Source of the DNA: Multivorans sp965232105
GTDB lineage: Bacteria > Acidobacteriota > Thermoanaerobaculia > Multivoradales > Multivoraceae
Direction of reading: 5' to 3'
DNA length: 64,000 nt
Assembly (NCBI GenBank): GCA_965232105.1
Contig: OZ246956.1
Span: forward strand, 4,092,001 to 4,156,000
Both the position numbers and the translations under genes were made by a program. The notes under the pieces are model-generated. The model did not search any database, was not told where the DNA came from, and saw nothing but the letters and a program-made list of their open reading frames with translations. This document shows positions 43,785 through 52,589 of this stretch, in pieces (position 1 is the first letter of the stretch; each line of letters opens with the position of its first letter).

Positions 43785-46700
43785 GCGAGACCAATCGACC
43801 GCCACACGAAGTACATCGCCGGGAACACGAACGTCACCGCAAGAAACACCGTCACCAGCCCCCCGACCATCGGCGCGGCGATCCGCTTCATCACGTCGGC
43901 GCCGGTGCCGGTCGCCCACAGGATCGGCACCAGGGCGACGAAGGTCGTCAGCACGGTCATCGTGATCGGGCGGATCCGCCGCACCGCGGCTTCGATCACC
44001 GCCTCGCGGAGATCGCGCAGGGTCTCCATCGCGCCGGCGCCCTTCCGTTCGTTGTAGACCAGGTCGAGATAGAGCAGCATCACGGCCCCGGTTTCGGCCG
44101 CCAGTCCCGCGAGCGCGATCATCCCCACCCAGACGGCGACGGACCAGTTGTAGCCAAGCTGATCCAGCAGCCAGACCGATCCGACGAGCGAGAACGGCAC
44201 TGCCGAGACGATGAACGCGGTCTTGATCACCGAGCGCGTGCTCAGGTACAGCAGGGCGAACGTGAGAAGGAACGTGAGCGGAACGATGACCAGGAAGCGG
44301 TCGCGGGCTCGCTCCATGTACTCGTACTGCCCTGACCAGAGCAGCGTGTAGCCCGGAGGCAGCGCCACCTTGTCGGCGACTTCCTCGCGCGCGCGGCGGA
44401 TCCAGCCGCCGATGTCGCTGCTCTCGAGGTCGACGTAGACCCAAGCGTTCGGCCTCGCTCCCTCGGACTTGATTCCCGGCGGCCCGTCACGGAACTCGAT
44501 CGCCGCGACCTGGCCCAGCGGCACCTGGGCGCCGCCGGGCGCCGTCACCAGGATCTGCTCCAGCGCCTCGGGATCGTCCCGCAGTTCCCGCGGATAGCGC
44601 AGGTTGATCGGGTAGCGCTCCAGGCCTTCGACGGTCCAGGACACGTTCATGCCGCCGATCGCGGACTGGATCGTGTCCTGGATGTCGGCAATCCGCAGGC
44701 CGAAGCGCGCCGCAGCCTCCCGGTCGATGTCGAAGTCGAGATAGGCGCCGCCCATCACCCGTTCGGCGTACGCCGAAAGCGTGCCGGGCAGCGGCTTGAC
44801 GACGGCCTCCACCTGCTCCGCGAGCCGCTCCAGCGTCGCCAGGTCCGGGCCGCCCAGCTTGATCCCGACCGGCGTCTTGATCCCGGTGGACAGCATGTCG
44901 ATCCGGGTCTTGATCGGCATCGTCCAGGAGTTCGTCACACCCGGGAACTGGAGCGCCCGGTCGAGCTCGGCGATCAGGCCGTCCGGGGTCAGGCCGGGAC
45001 GCCACTCGTCCTGATCCTTCAGCACGATCGTCGTCTCGAGCATCGACAGCGGCGCCGGGTCGGTCGCCGTCTCGGCCCGGCCGACCTTGCCGAACACGGT
45101 CTCGACCTCGGGGAAGCTGCGGATGATCCGGTCCGTCTGCTGAACGATCTCCCGTGCCTTCCCGATCGACACCCCCGGCAACGTCGTCGGCATGTAGAGC
45201 AGGTCGCCTTCCCACAGCGGCGGCATGAACTCGGAGCCGATCCGCTTGAGCGGCGCGAGGCTCGAGGCCAGCACCCCGACCATCAGCACGATGACCAGCC
45301 AGCGCAGCCGCACCGCTCCGGCGACGAGCGGGCGATAGACGAAGCGCAGGAACCGCGACACCGGATTGCGCTCTTCCGAGACGATCCGCCCGCGAACCAG
45401 CCAGAACATGAGCACCGGCACCACGGTCACGGCGACCACGGACGCCATCGCCATGGAGTACGTCTTGGTCAGCGCCAGCGGCTTGAACAGCCGACCCTCC
45501 TGGGCCTCCAGCGTGAAGACAGGCAGGAAAGAGACGGTGATGACCAGCAGGCTGAAGAAGAGCGTCGGGCCGACTTCCTGGGCGGCCCGCAGAACGATCT
45601 CGAAGTGGGGCCGCTTTCCCTTGTCCGCCGCGAGGTGACGGTGGACGTTCTCCACCATGACAATCGAAGCGTCGACGAGTACGCCGATCGAGATCGCGAT
45701 GCCGCCCAGCGACATGATGTTCGAGCCGAGCCCCTGGGCCCGCATCACGACGAAGGCGAGCAACACCGACACCGGAATCGCCAGGATCGGCACGAGGGCG
45801 GAACGGAAGTGGAACAGGAAGACCAGGCAAACCACCGCGACGACGATCGACTCCTCTACCAGGGTGTCCGTCAGCGTCTCGATGGAGCGTTCGATCAGTC
45901 CGGTCCGGTCGTAGGCGACCGAGATCTCGACGTCGTCGGGCATGCCGCCGGCCAGTTCGGCCAGGCGCTCCTTCACCCTCTCGATCGTCGACCGGGTGTC
46001 GGCGCCGGAGCGGACGACGACGATGCCGCCCACCGTCTCGCCCTCGCCGTTCCAGTCGACCAGGCCCCGGCGGATCTCCGGTCCGATCGTCACGTTCGCC
46101 ACGTCCCGGACCAGCACCGGCACGCCGCCGGGGCCGGACGCCAGAACGATCGTCTCCAGGTCCCGCAGTTCCCGCACGTAGCCGCGGCCGCGCACCATGT
46201 ACTCGCGTTCGGCCACCTCGATCAGGCGGCCGCCGACGTCCGCGTTCGACTCCTGGATCGCCTGCCGCACGACCGGCAGGGAGAGACCGTAGGCGCGCAG
46301 CCGGACCGGGTCCACCTCGACCTGGTACTGGCGCACGAAGCCGCCGATCGACGCGACTTCGGAGACTCCTTCGACCGCGAGCAAGCCGTACTTCAGGTAC
46401 CAGTCCTGGAGCGAACGGAGTTCGGCCAGGGACCGCGATTCGGAGTTCAGCACGTACATGAAGGCCCAACCGACGCCGGTGGCGTCCGGCCCGAGTTGCG
46501 GCGAGACACCCTGCGGCAGCCGGCTCTGAAGCCCCGCCACCGACTCGAGCACCCGGGAGCGCGCCCAGTAGAGGTCCGTGCCGTCCTCGAAGATGACGTA
46601 GACGAAGGAGAAGCCGAAGAACGAGTACCCGCGGACGACCTTCGCGTACGGAACCGAGAGCATCGTCGAGGTGATCGGGTAGGTCACCTGGTCCTCCACG

Positions 46701-46879
46701 ACCTGGGGCGACTGGCCCGGGAACTCCGTGTAGAGAATGACCTGGACATCGGAGAGGTCGGGGATCGCGTCGATGCGCGTCGTCCTGACCGACCACACGC
46801 CGGCCGCAATCGCCACGACGAGCCCGGCCGCCACCAGTAACTGGTTGCGCAGGGACCACTCGATAAGCCGGTTCAGCAC
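43745..46879 (-). CDS. cusA: CusA-type heavy-metal RND efflux pump (copper/silver)
   Basis: The 1044-residue inner-membrane RND pump has the duplicated six-plus-six helix layout, the HME family opening (IEWSLRNQLLVA) and the IGVLVDASIVMVENVHR motif in helix 4, typical of monovalent-metal pumps. The stretch RIDMLSTGIKTPVGIK and the nearby PLSMLETT and ERVMGG place methionines where the CusA Met triad is expected; this was not checked by alignment. It is energised by protons and works with the adaptor and outer-membrane channel encoded immediately upstream (4-base gap from cusB). The CusA assignment fits the His/Met-rich neighbour CusB. Confidence 0.92.
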   Translation of the reverse strand: MLNRLIEWSLRNQLLVAAGLVVAIAAGVWSVRTTRIDAIPDLSDVQVILYTEFPGQSPQVVEDQVTYPITSTMLSVPYAKVVRGYSFFGFSFVYVIFEDGTDLYWARSRVLESVAGLQSRLPQGVSPQLGPDATGVGWAFMYVLNSESRSLAELRSLQDWYLKYGLLAVEGVSEVASIGGFVRQYQVEVDPVRLRAYGLSLPVVRQAIQESNADVGGRLIEVAEREYMVRGRGYVRELRDLETIVLASGPGGVPVLVRDVANVTIGPEIRRGLVDWNGEGETVGGIVVVRSGADTRSTIERVKERLAELAGGMPDDVEISVAYDRTGLIERSIETLTDTLVEESIVVAVVCLVFLFHFRSALVPILAIPVSVLLAFVVMRAQGLGSNIMSLGGIAISIGVLVDASIVMVENVHRHLAADKGKRPHFEIVLRAAQEVGPTLFFSLLVITVSFLPVFTLEAQEGRLFKPLALTKTYSMAMASVVAVTVVPVLMFWLVRGRIVSEERNPVSRFLRFVYRPLVAGAVRLRWLVIVLMVGVLASSLAPLKRIGSEFMPPLWEGDLLYMPTTLPGVSIGKAREIVQQTDRIIRSFPEVETVFGKVGRAETATDPAPLSMLETTIVLKDQDEWRPGLTPDGLIAELDRALQFPGVTNSWTMPIKTRIDMLSTGIKTPVGIKLGGPDLATLERLAEQVEAVVKPLPGTLSAYAERVMGGAYLDFDIDREAAARFGLRIADIQDTIQSAIGGMNVSWTVEGLERYPINLRYPRELRDDPEALEQILVTAPGGAQVPLGQVAAIEFRDGPPGIKSEGARPNAWVYVDLESSDIGGWIRRAREEVADKVALPPGYTLLWSGQYEYMERARDRFLVIVPLTFLLTFALLYLSTRSVIKTAFIVSAVPFSLVGSVWLLDQLGYNWSVAVWVGMIALAGLAAETGAVMLLYLDLVYNERKGAGAMETLRDLREAVIEAAVRRIRPITMTVLTTFVALVPILWATGTGADVMKRIAAPMVGGLVTVFLAVTFVFPAMYFVWRSIGLAQAGSIRDESSLR

Positions 46880-46883
46880 CGGC

Positions 46884-48401
46884 TCACCTGCCGTGGTTCT
46901 CGTGCATGTGCTGGGGCTCGGCCGCGTCCTCTGGTTCGGCAGCGGAGTGACCCTCGTGGTTCATGTCGTGGTCCATCCCACCCATGTCGTGGCCCTTACC
47001 GTTCATCCCGCCCATGTCGTGGCCTTCACGACCCGCCGCCGACGTCGCGGCTCCGCTCAGCATCTGTTGCACCGCCGCGCGCAGCTTGGACTCCGAGTCC
47101 AGGAGGAACTGCGATGACGTCACGATCCGGTCGCCCGCCTCCAGGCCCGAGTGCACTTCCACCAGCCCTCCGTGCGCATGACCCAGTTCGACTTCCCGAG
47201 GCTCGAACCGACCGCCGCCCAGCGCCACGACGACCACGCTGCGGCGTCCGGTCCGCAGAACCGACTCGCTCGGAACCGTCACTGCACCCCGTACGATCAC
47301 CGGATCGAAGACCACCGTGGCGAACATCCCCTTGCGCAGGCGGCCGTCCGGATTCGGTACGGCGATCTTGACCGTCAGCGTCCGGGTCTGTTCCGACAGT
47401 TCGGGTTCGATGAACTCGACCGTGCCGCGGATCGACTCGCCCGGGAAGTAGGTGAAGGTCACCTCCGCCTCGGTACCGGGACGGATCCACACCACCTGGT
47501 CCTCGAAGACCTCGACCGACAGCCACAGGGAGGTGATGTCGGCGATGTGGTACGCCTCCATGCCAGGCGTTACCGCCATGCCCTCGAGACCCGGCATCCG
47601 CTTCATCACCAGACCGCCCGCCGGCGCGGTCACCGTCAGCGTCCGGAAGATCTCTCCCGTTTCCTCGAGACGTGCGATCTGATCCGCGGAGATGTCCCAG
47701 AACGTGAGCCGCGTCCGTGCCGCCTCGACCAGAGCCTCGGCATGAAGCCGGGCGTCGTCCGGCGCGTTGCCCAGTCTGGCCGCGTACCGGATGGCCGACA
47801 GCAGTTCATGCGCGGTCTGGACCAGCTCCGGCGAGTAGACCTCGAACAGCCCCTCGCCTTTCGCCACCGGCTCGCCGACGTAGTTGACGTGGACCTTCTC
47901 GACCCAGCCGTCGTACTTCGTCGTCACGGTGACCATCCGCTCCTGGTCGTACTCGAGGTAGCCGACGGTCCTGATCTCGTGCCGGAGATCCCCCTTCTCC
48001 ACCATCCGCGTCTGAACGTTCATGTTCTGGACCACGACCGGGTCGATCGTGACGGTCGTTCCAGCGCCGAGCGCCCGCTCCGCCTCGTCGGCGTAGACCG
48101 GCACGTAGTCCATGCCCATCTCGTCCTTGGCCGGTACCGGCGAGGTGATCGTCGGATCCATCGGATTCCGGTAGAAGACGACCTCGCGTTCGCCGCTGGA
48201 CGCCGAGGCTCCCTCACCGCCGCTCGTCGCCATCGACCCCGTCTGGTAGCCGACCGTCCGCTGCAGCCAGCCGTCCACCGGGTGAACGCCCAGCGGATCG
48301 AAGAAAAGGACGTAGAAGGCCGCGAAGCTGCCCGCGACCCACCCCGCGGACCGGAGCCAGGTTCGGACCGCATGTCCGGCGCTGTTCGTCTCGTTCGTCA
48401 T
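46884..48401 (-). CDS. cusB: CusB-type periplasmic adaptor with metal-binding ends
   Basis: The 505-residue membrane-fusion protein has an N-terminal anchor (WVAGSFAAFYVLFFDPLGV) and a heavy-metal-binding domain (FYRNPMDPTITSPVPAKDE, MGMDYVPVY, residues about 75-105). The usual hairpin, lipoyl and beta-barrel regions follow. The last 45 residues form a His/Met-rich tail with repeats such as GHDMGGMNGKGHDMGGMDHD, resembling the metal-handling role of CusF. It links CusA to the TolC-like channel. Its ATG overlaps the cusC stop (ATGA). Confidence 0.92.
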   Translation of the reverse strand: MTNETNSAGHAVRTWLRSAGWVAGSFAAFYVLFFDPLGVHPVDGWLQRTVGYQTGSMATSGGEGASASSGEREVVFYRNPMDPTITSPVPAKDEMGMDYVPVYADEAERALGAGTTVTIDPVVVQNMNVQTRMVEKGDLRHEIRTVGYLEYDQERMVTVTTKYDGWVEKVHVNYVGEPVAKGEGLFEVYSPELVQTAHELLSAIRYAARLGNAPDDARLHAEALVEAARTRLTFWDISADQIARLEETGEIFRTLTVTAPAGGLVMKRMPGLEGMAVTPGMEAYHIADITSLWLSVEVFEDQVVWIRPGTEAEVTFTYFPGESIRGTVEFIEPELSEQTRTLTVKIAVPNPDGRLRKGMFATVVFDPVIVRGAVTVPSESVLRTGRRSVVVVALGGGRFEPREVELGHAHGGLVEVHSGLEAGDRIVTSSQFLLDSESKLRAAVQQMLSGAATSAAGREGHDMGGMNGKGHDMGGMDHDMNHEGHSAAEPEDAAEPQHMHENHGR

Positions 48402-49819
48402 CGCTCCGTCCCTCCACTCGCTGGCGCCGGCAGCGGTCTGCCGACAGCACCCTCCAGTTCCGCCAGGCCGATCAGATAGTCCACCCGCGCCTTGTCAACC
48501 GCCGTGAGCGCCTCGAACAGCACCTCCTCGGCGTCGACCAGGTCGAGAGTGTTCAGAATGCCCGCGATGTACCCCGCCTCGGCCGACTCGAGCGCCTCGT
48601 CCGCCTGGACGACCAGCAGGTCCTCGAGCAACCGCAATCGGCGCCAGGCCAACGGCAGCCGCTCGGTCAGGTCGCCCACTTCCGTTTCGATCGCCAGTTC
48701 CGCGTGCCGTCTCTCATCGACGGCATGCGACCGAAGGTCGAGCGCCTCCTGGATCGCGGCGGCGCGGCTGCGTTTCCGGACCGGCAGGGTGACGCCACCG
48801 CGCAGGCCGAACACGTCGTTCCCGTCACCCTGAATCGCCAGCAGGCGCGCGGCATCGTCGTCGCGCGATGTGACCAGCGTGTAGGTGACGCCGACCCTGA
48901 AGTCGGGACGGCGCGCCATCCGCGCCAGGCGTTCCACCAGGTCGGCACGCGCCAGCCGTGCATCGGCGGCCTGCAGCTCAGGCCGCGCACTTCGTGCCCG
49001 GTCGAGTAGACGCTCCGGCTTCAGGTCGACCTCCCCTATCGCCTCCGGCAACGTCCCCCTTGTCACCGGCGTCGCCGCCGGCCGATCCCGCAGGCCATTC
49101 AGCCGCGCGCGAAGAGCGGCTTCCCTGGAGTCGAGGTCCAGCAACTCCTGGCTGGCCTGCGTCATCTCCGCCTGCAGCTTCAGCACCGCCTGCGTCGAAC
49201 CGACGCCGGTCGCGTAGCGGGCCTGGGCAACTTCCTCGTGCTGGTCCAGGTCTTCCAGCAGGGTGGTCACCGTGGTCCGCGAACGATCCAGAAAGAGGAG
49301 TTCGTAGTACAGCCGCCGCACGTCGGTGACCAGCCGCAGGCGATCCGCCTGCACTTCGCGTTCCAGCGCGACCGCCTCCTGGAGTGCGGCGGCTTCCTTC
49401 AGATCCAGCTTCGCCAGCCACGGCAGAGCCTGGCTGAAGCCAAGCATGAGCCGCTGAGGACCTACGCGGGTCTCCGGCGGGAGGAGAAAGGCCGTCGCTT
49501 CGGCCGTCGGGTCGGGCAGCGACGCGACCTGGGGGGCCTTCTGCGCCGCGGCACGGGCACGGGCAAAGCCGGCTTTGAGACCCGGATTGCGCGCCAGTGC
49601 CTCCTGGACGAGCACACGCAGCGACTCGTCCGCGATCCCCTGGGCGACCCGGTCCGCCGGCGCCCGATCCGGGGCCGGTTGGCCTGTCTCGGCCATCGAT
49701 GTTCCCGCCCAGGCGACCGTCCACAGGACGGCGGCGAGCAGGCAAGGCGTATGTCGATCAAACAGGCGCCCGCGCCTGCCTCTGTTGCCTGTGTAGTGAC
49801 CCTTGCACAATCGGTACAT
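48398..49819 (-). CDS. cusC: TolC-family outer-membrane channel (CusC-like)
   Basis: The 473-residue protein has a signal sequence and two outer-membrane-efflux repeats of long helices (ALARNPGLKAGFARARAAAQ early, then RPELQAADARLARADLVERLARMAR). GGAGGAA lies 6 bases before the ATG. Position in the operon and partner genes support the CusC role: an outer-membrane exit duct for the copper/silver pump. No lipobox Cys is evident, unlike E. coli CusC. Confidence 0.88.
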   Translation of the reverse strand: MYRLCKGHYTGNRGRRGRLFDRHTPCLLAAVLWTVAWAGTSMAETGQPAPDRAPADRVAQGIADESLRVLVQEALARNPGLKAGFARARAAAQKAPQVASLPDPTAEATAFLLPPETRVGPQRLMLGFSQALPWLAKLDLKEAAALQEAVALEREVQADRLRLVTDVRRLYYELLFLDRSRTTVTTLLEDLDQHEEVAQARYATGVGSTQAVLKLQAEMTQASQELLDLDSREAALRARLNGLRDRPAATPVTRGTLPEAIGEVDLKPERLLDRARSARPELQAADARLARADLVERLARMARRPDFRVGVTYTLVTSRDDDAARLLAIQGDGNDVFGLRGGVTLPVRKRSRAAAIQEALDLRSHAVDERRHAELAIETEVGDLTERLPLAWRRLRLLEDLLVVQADEALESAEAGYIAGILNTLDLVDAEEVLFEALTAVDKARVDYLIGLAELEGAVGRPLPAPASGGTER

Positions 49820-49896
49820 CTGATTCCTCCGCGGAAACGTGTTCCCGCGGCCGCCCGCTTCCGGGGGCGACCGCTGCGACTCGCTTCAGCGGAGGA

Positions 49897-50271
49897 TCAG
49901 AGCAACAGGGCCGAGAACAGCCTGTAGCGCGGTACAGAGGGCGGCGGGTCCCCGTCGCAGGCGAGCACCGAGGTGCCGGAGCTTTCGTCGCCGGGCGCGT
50001 CCAGCCGGCTGTGCGCGAGCGCGGGCGGGTCGATGTCGCCGGCCGGACCGGGGAGGATCCCGGCCGCGGCGGGGTCGACGGAATCGGCGCTGCAACAGGC
50101 CGTCATCACCATATCGGTGTGCCCGCACGACACGACTTCATGCGACTCCCGCATGTTGCAGGGGTCCTCGGCCGAGGCGAGCGCGGCGCACATTCCCGCC
50201 ACCGGCGCCGCCAGCACGGCGAACACCAGCAACGAACCTGCCAACCGGAACGCGGTGCGCATCGCGACCAT
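49897..50271 (-). CDS. small secreted Cys/His-containing protein heading the copper operon
   Basis: A 124-residue product with a signal peptide (AGSLLVFAVLAAPVAGMCAA) and a compact Cys/His/Met block (DPCNMRESHEVVSCGHTD then MVMTACC). Cys-Cys and His/Met spacing suggests metal binding. It lies 77 bases upstream of cusC on the same strand, so it probably belongs to the copper/silver operon as a periplasmic metal carrier or sensor; this is inference. GAGG precedes the ATG at 50271 (a second ATG follows at 50262). No family is recognised. Confidence 0.7.
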   Translation of the reverse strand: MVAMRTAFRLAGSLLVFAVLAAPVAGMCAALASAEDPCNMRESHEVVSCGHTDMVMTACCSADSVDPAAAGILPGPAGDIDPPALAHSRLDAPGDESSGTSVLACDGDPPPSVPRYRLFSALLL

Positions 50272-50359
50272 TGTACGCCTCTTTGCCCGTTCCTCCTGAA
50301 ATACTCCGGTCACCCTCACGAAAACGCTCCGCACCACATCCCCGATTCCGGAGGCTCCG

Positions 50360-51448
50360 ATGATCCACTCCCCCGTCCTGTCGCGCCGCGCCTTCCTGCA
50401 CACAACGGGCGTCCTGGCCGGCGCCCTGGCGCTGCCCCGCCTCTCCCATGGTGCCGAGGTCCGACCGGCGCCCGGCATGCCGGCGCCCCGATTCGTCCAG
50501 ACGAACGGCATCCGCATGGCCGTCTACGAGCAGGGAGCGGGCGTCCCCGTCGTCCTCTGCCATGGCTTCCCCGAACTCGCGTTCTCCTGGCGATTCCAGT
50601 TCCCGGCGCTGGCCGACGCCGGGTTCCGGGCCATCGCCCCCGATCAGCGCGGCTACGGTCTGACCGACCGGCCGGACGACGTGAACGACTACAGCCTCAG
50701 GCACCTCTGCGACGACATGGCCGGCATGCTCGACGCGCTGGAGATCGACAAGGCCGTCTTCGTCGGCCACGACTGGGGCGGCGGCGTGGTGTGGATGATG
50801 GCGCGGCTGCACCCGGATCGCTGCCTCGGCATCGTCGGAGTCAACACACCGGGCGGGCGGCCTCCCGGCATGCCGCGACCGGAGCCGATCGAGGAACCGT
50901 TGATCGTCCGGTCCGGGAACTACTACACGGTCCAGTTCCAGGAGCCCGGCCGGGCCGAGAAGGCGCTGTCCGCCGACGTGCGCAAGACCTTTCAGATGAT
51001 GCTGCGACGCGGTTACATCTGGGACGTCGAGGCGTTCAAGGCGATGCCGGAGGACTCGCCAGAGCGGCAGATGGACCTGCTCCGGATGCTCGACCGCGAC
51101 GATTTCCCCGGCGAGGTCTTCCTGTCGGAGGAGGCGCTCGACTACTTCACCGAGACCTTCGAGATCACCGGCTTCACCGGCGGCCTGAACTGGTATCGCA
51201 GGGCCGGCCGCCCCTTCCCGGGCATCGAGAACGCGATGTGGGAGATCGACGTGCCGTGTCTCTACATCGGCGCGGAGAACGACGTCATCCTGAGACCCTC
51301 CTCCGCCGACGGGATGGAGGACTTCATCGACGACATCGAGAAGTACACGGTTGCTGACTGCGGCCACTGGACGCAGCAGGAGAAGCCCGAGGAGACGAAC
51401 CGGGTCCTGATCGACTGGCTCCAGCGGAAGATCGCGAAGTCCGCGTAG
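50360..51448 (+). CDS. Tat-exported alpha/beta hydrolase, epoxide-hydrolase-like
   Basis: The 362-residue protein starts with a twin-arginine signal (SRRAFLHTTGVLAGALAL). The alpha/beta-hydrolase core has the oxyanion motif HGFPE (69-73), nucleophile Asp138 in GHDWGG, acid Asp308 (GAENDVI) and catalytic His336 (CGHWTQQE). Tyr279 (GGLNWYR) fits the epoxide-ring-opening tyrosine in the cap. Asp as nucleophile and DQRGYG support epoxide hydrolase over esterase, though fluoroacetate/haloacetate dehalogenases share much of this pattern. GGAGG lies 5 bases upstream of the ATG. It diverges from the copper operon. Confidence 0.87.
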   Translation: MIHSPVLSRRAFLHTTGVLAGALALPRLSHGAEVRPAPGMPAPRFVQTNGIRMAVYEQGAGVPVVLCHGFPELAFSWRFQFPALADAGFRAIAPDQRGYGLTDRPDDVNDYSLRHLCDDMAGMLDALEIDKAVFVGHDWGGGVVWMMARLHPDRCLGIVGVNTPGGRPPGMPRPEPIEEPLIVRSGNYYTVQFQEPGRAEKALSADVRKTFQMMLRRGYIWDVEAFKAMPEDSPERQMDLLRMLDRDDFPGEVFLSEEALDYFTETFEITGFTGGLNWYRRAGRPFPGIENAMWEIDVPCLYIGAENDVILRPSSADGMEDFIDDIEKYTVADCGHWTQQEKPEETNRVLIDWLQRKIAKSA

Positions 51449-51463
51449 TCGCACACTGGGTGC

Positions 51464-51536
51464 GCCGGCGTCCCCGCCGGCATCCAACGAGCCGCGAAGC
51501 GGCGAGGAGGTCCGTCGTTGAGAGGAGGTGCCTCCT
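51464..51536. terminator. hairpin-rich intergenic region between converging genes
   Basis: Three inverted repeats lie between the epoxide-hydrolase-like and lipocalin-like stops: GCCGGCG/CGCCGGC with a TCCC loop (51464-51481), GCCGC-GAA-GCGGC (51491-51503) and AGGAGG-TG-CCTCCT (51523-51536). There is no T-tract, so they would act as bidirectional structural or Rho-assisted terminators. Confidence 0.4.
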
Positions 51537-51537
51537 A

Positions 51538-52587
51538 CTAGCCCATCCGCCTCCAGACCAGCGAGTCCTGCACCATCTGGCCGTCGACCTCCCGAGCCGG
51601 TGGCTGGAGCGTCAGCGTTCCGTCGCCGAACTCGTAGAAGCGCTGGGCGTCGGTATCCATGCAGCTCGGGTACCAGCAGCCCGACCGGTGGTGGACGACG
51701 TAACCGTCATCGGCGTGGATCGTGTAAGGCCCGAAGTAGCTGATGTAGGTGCGGATCGCGGCCGTGGCCTCTTCGGCGGTCGGCCGCCCGTCGGCGAACG
51801 GCTGACGGTCCGGCCGGACGAGGTGAACGGCCATGTGCCCGGAGGCGGTGTAGATGATGAACCCGTCCACCCAGGTCCGCTCGACCGGCAGCGCGTCTCC
51901 GGCTTCGTTCCGCCGCTCGAGCCGGTCGAACTGCCAGAAGCCGACGAAGCGCCGGTGCTCGTCGGTCAGGTCGGCCAGATCCGGCAGTTTCCGCCAAGTC
52001 AGCCGGACGGCGCCGCCGTCCGCGCCGGCCGGCGGCTGAAGCGTCAGCCGGTCCTCGGAGAACTCGTAGTTGCGCACATAGTCCGCGCCGGCCCCGCTCG
52101 GGTTCATGCTCGACCGCAGGTGGTGGGTGACGGCACCGGCTTCCGGGTCGACCGAGAACGCGCCGAAGTAGGCCGTGTACGACCGGTAAGCGGCGAGACG
52201 GTCTTCCGGCGTGGGCTGCCCCTCGGCGGACGGCTGACGGTCCGCTCCCTGGATGACCACGCCCATCGTCCCGGCCGGGTCGTACATGATGAAGCCGGTC
52301 GACGACTCGTTGCGCGACAGCGCCATCCGTGCGCCCGATGACGGGCGCACGGACTGGTTCGCGGGTGGGCGCGGATCGCGCCACCCGGGTTCCTCGCCTT
52401 CGCCCGAGTAGCGGACGACCGAGGCGAGTTCCCAGGCGCCGTGGAATGGAGCGCCGGGATCGTCGGCCGGAAGCGCGACGGTAGCCGGAACCTCGTCCCT
52501 TGTCGGACCCGCGCAGCCGCCGAGCAACAGGGCGACGCCGATGAGGGCGCAGTGACTCAAACGGTGACTCGAACGCATGGAAGGCAT
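51538..52587 (-). CDS. lipoprotein with two lipocalin-like domains
   Basis: The roughly 349-residue protein has a lipobox (VALLLGGCAG) and two tandem lipocalin-like (PF13924-type) units. The first runs from GAWELASV through DRLAAYRSYTAYFGAFSV to FSEDRLTLQPP. The second repeats it as GFWQFDRLER, AAIRTYISYFGPYTIH and FGDGTLTLQPP. The family is usually found with secreted enzymes but has no defined ligand. It starts 2 bases after the stop of a sulfatase gene, so it is probably the last gene of the sulfatase operon. AGGA lies upstream of the chosen ATG. Confidence 0.8.
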   Translation of the reverse strand: MPSMRSSHRLSHCALIGVALLLGGCAGPTRDEVPATVALPADDPGAPFHGAWELASVVRYSGEGEEPGWRDPRPPANQSVRPSSGARMALSRNESSTGFIMYDPAGTMGVVIQGADRQPSAEGQPTPEDRLAAYRSYTAYFGAFSVDPEAGAVTHHLRSSMNPSGAGADYVRNYEFSEDRLTLQPPAGADGGAVRLTWRKLPDLADLTDEHRRFVGFWQFDRLERRNEAGDALPVERTWVDGFIIYTASGHMAVHLVRPDRQPFADGRPTAEEATAAIRTYISYFGPYTIHADDGYVVHHRSGCWYPSCMDTDAQRFYEFGDGTLTLQPPAREVDGQMVQDSLVWRRMG

Positions 52588-52589
52588 GG

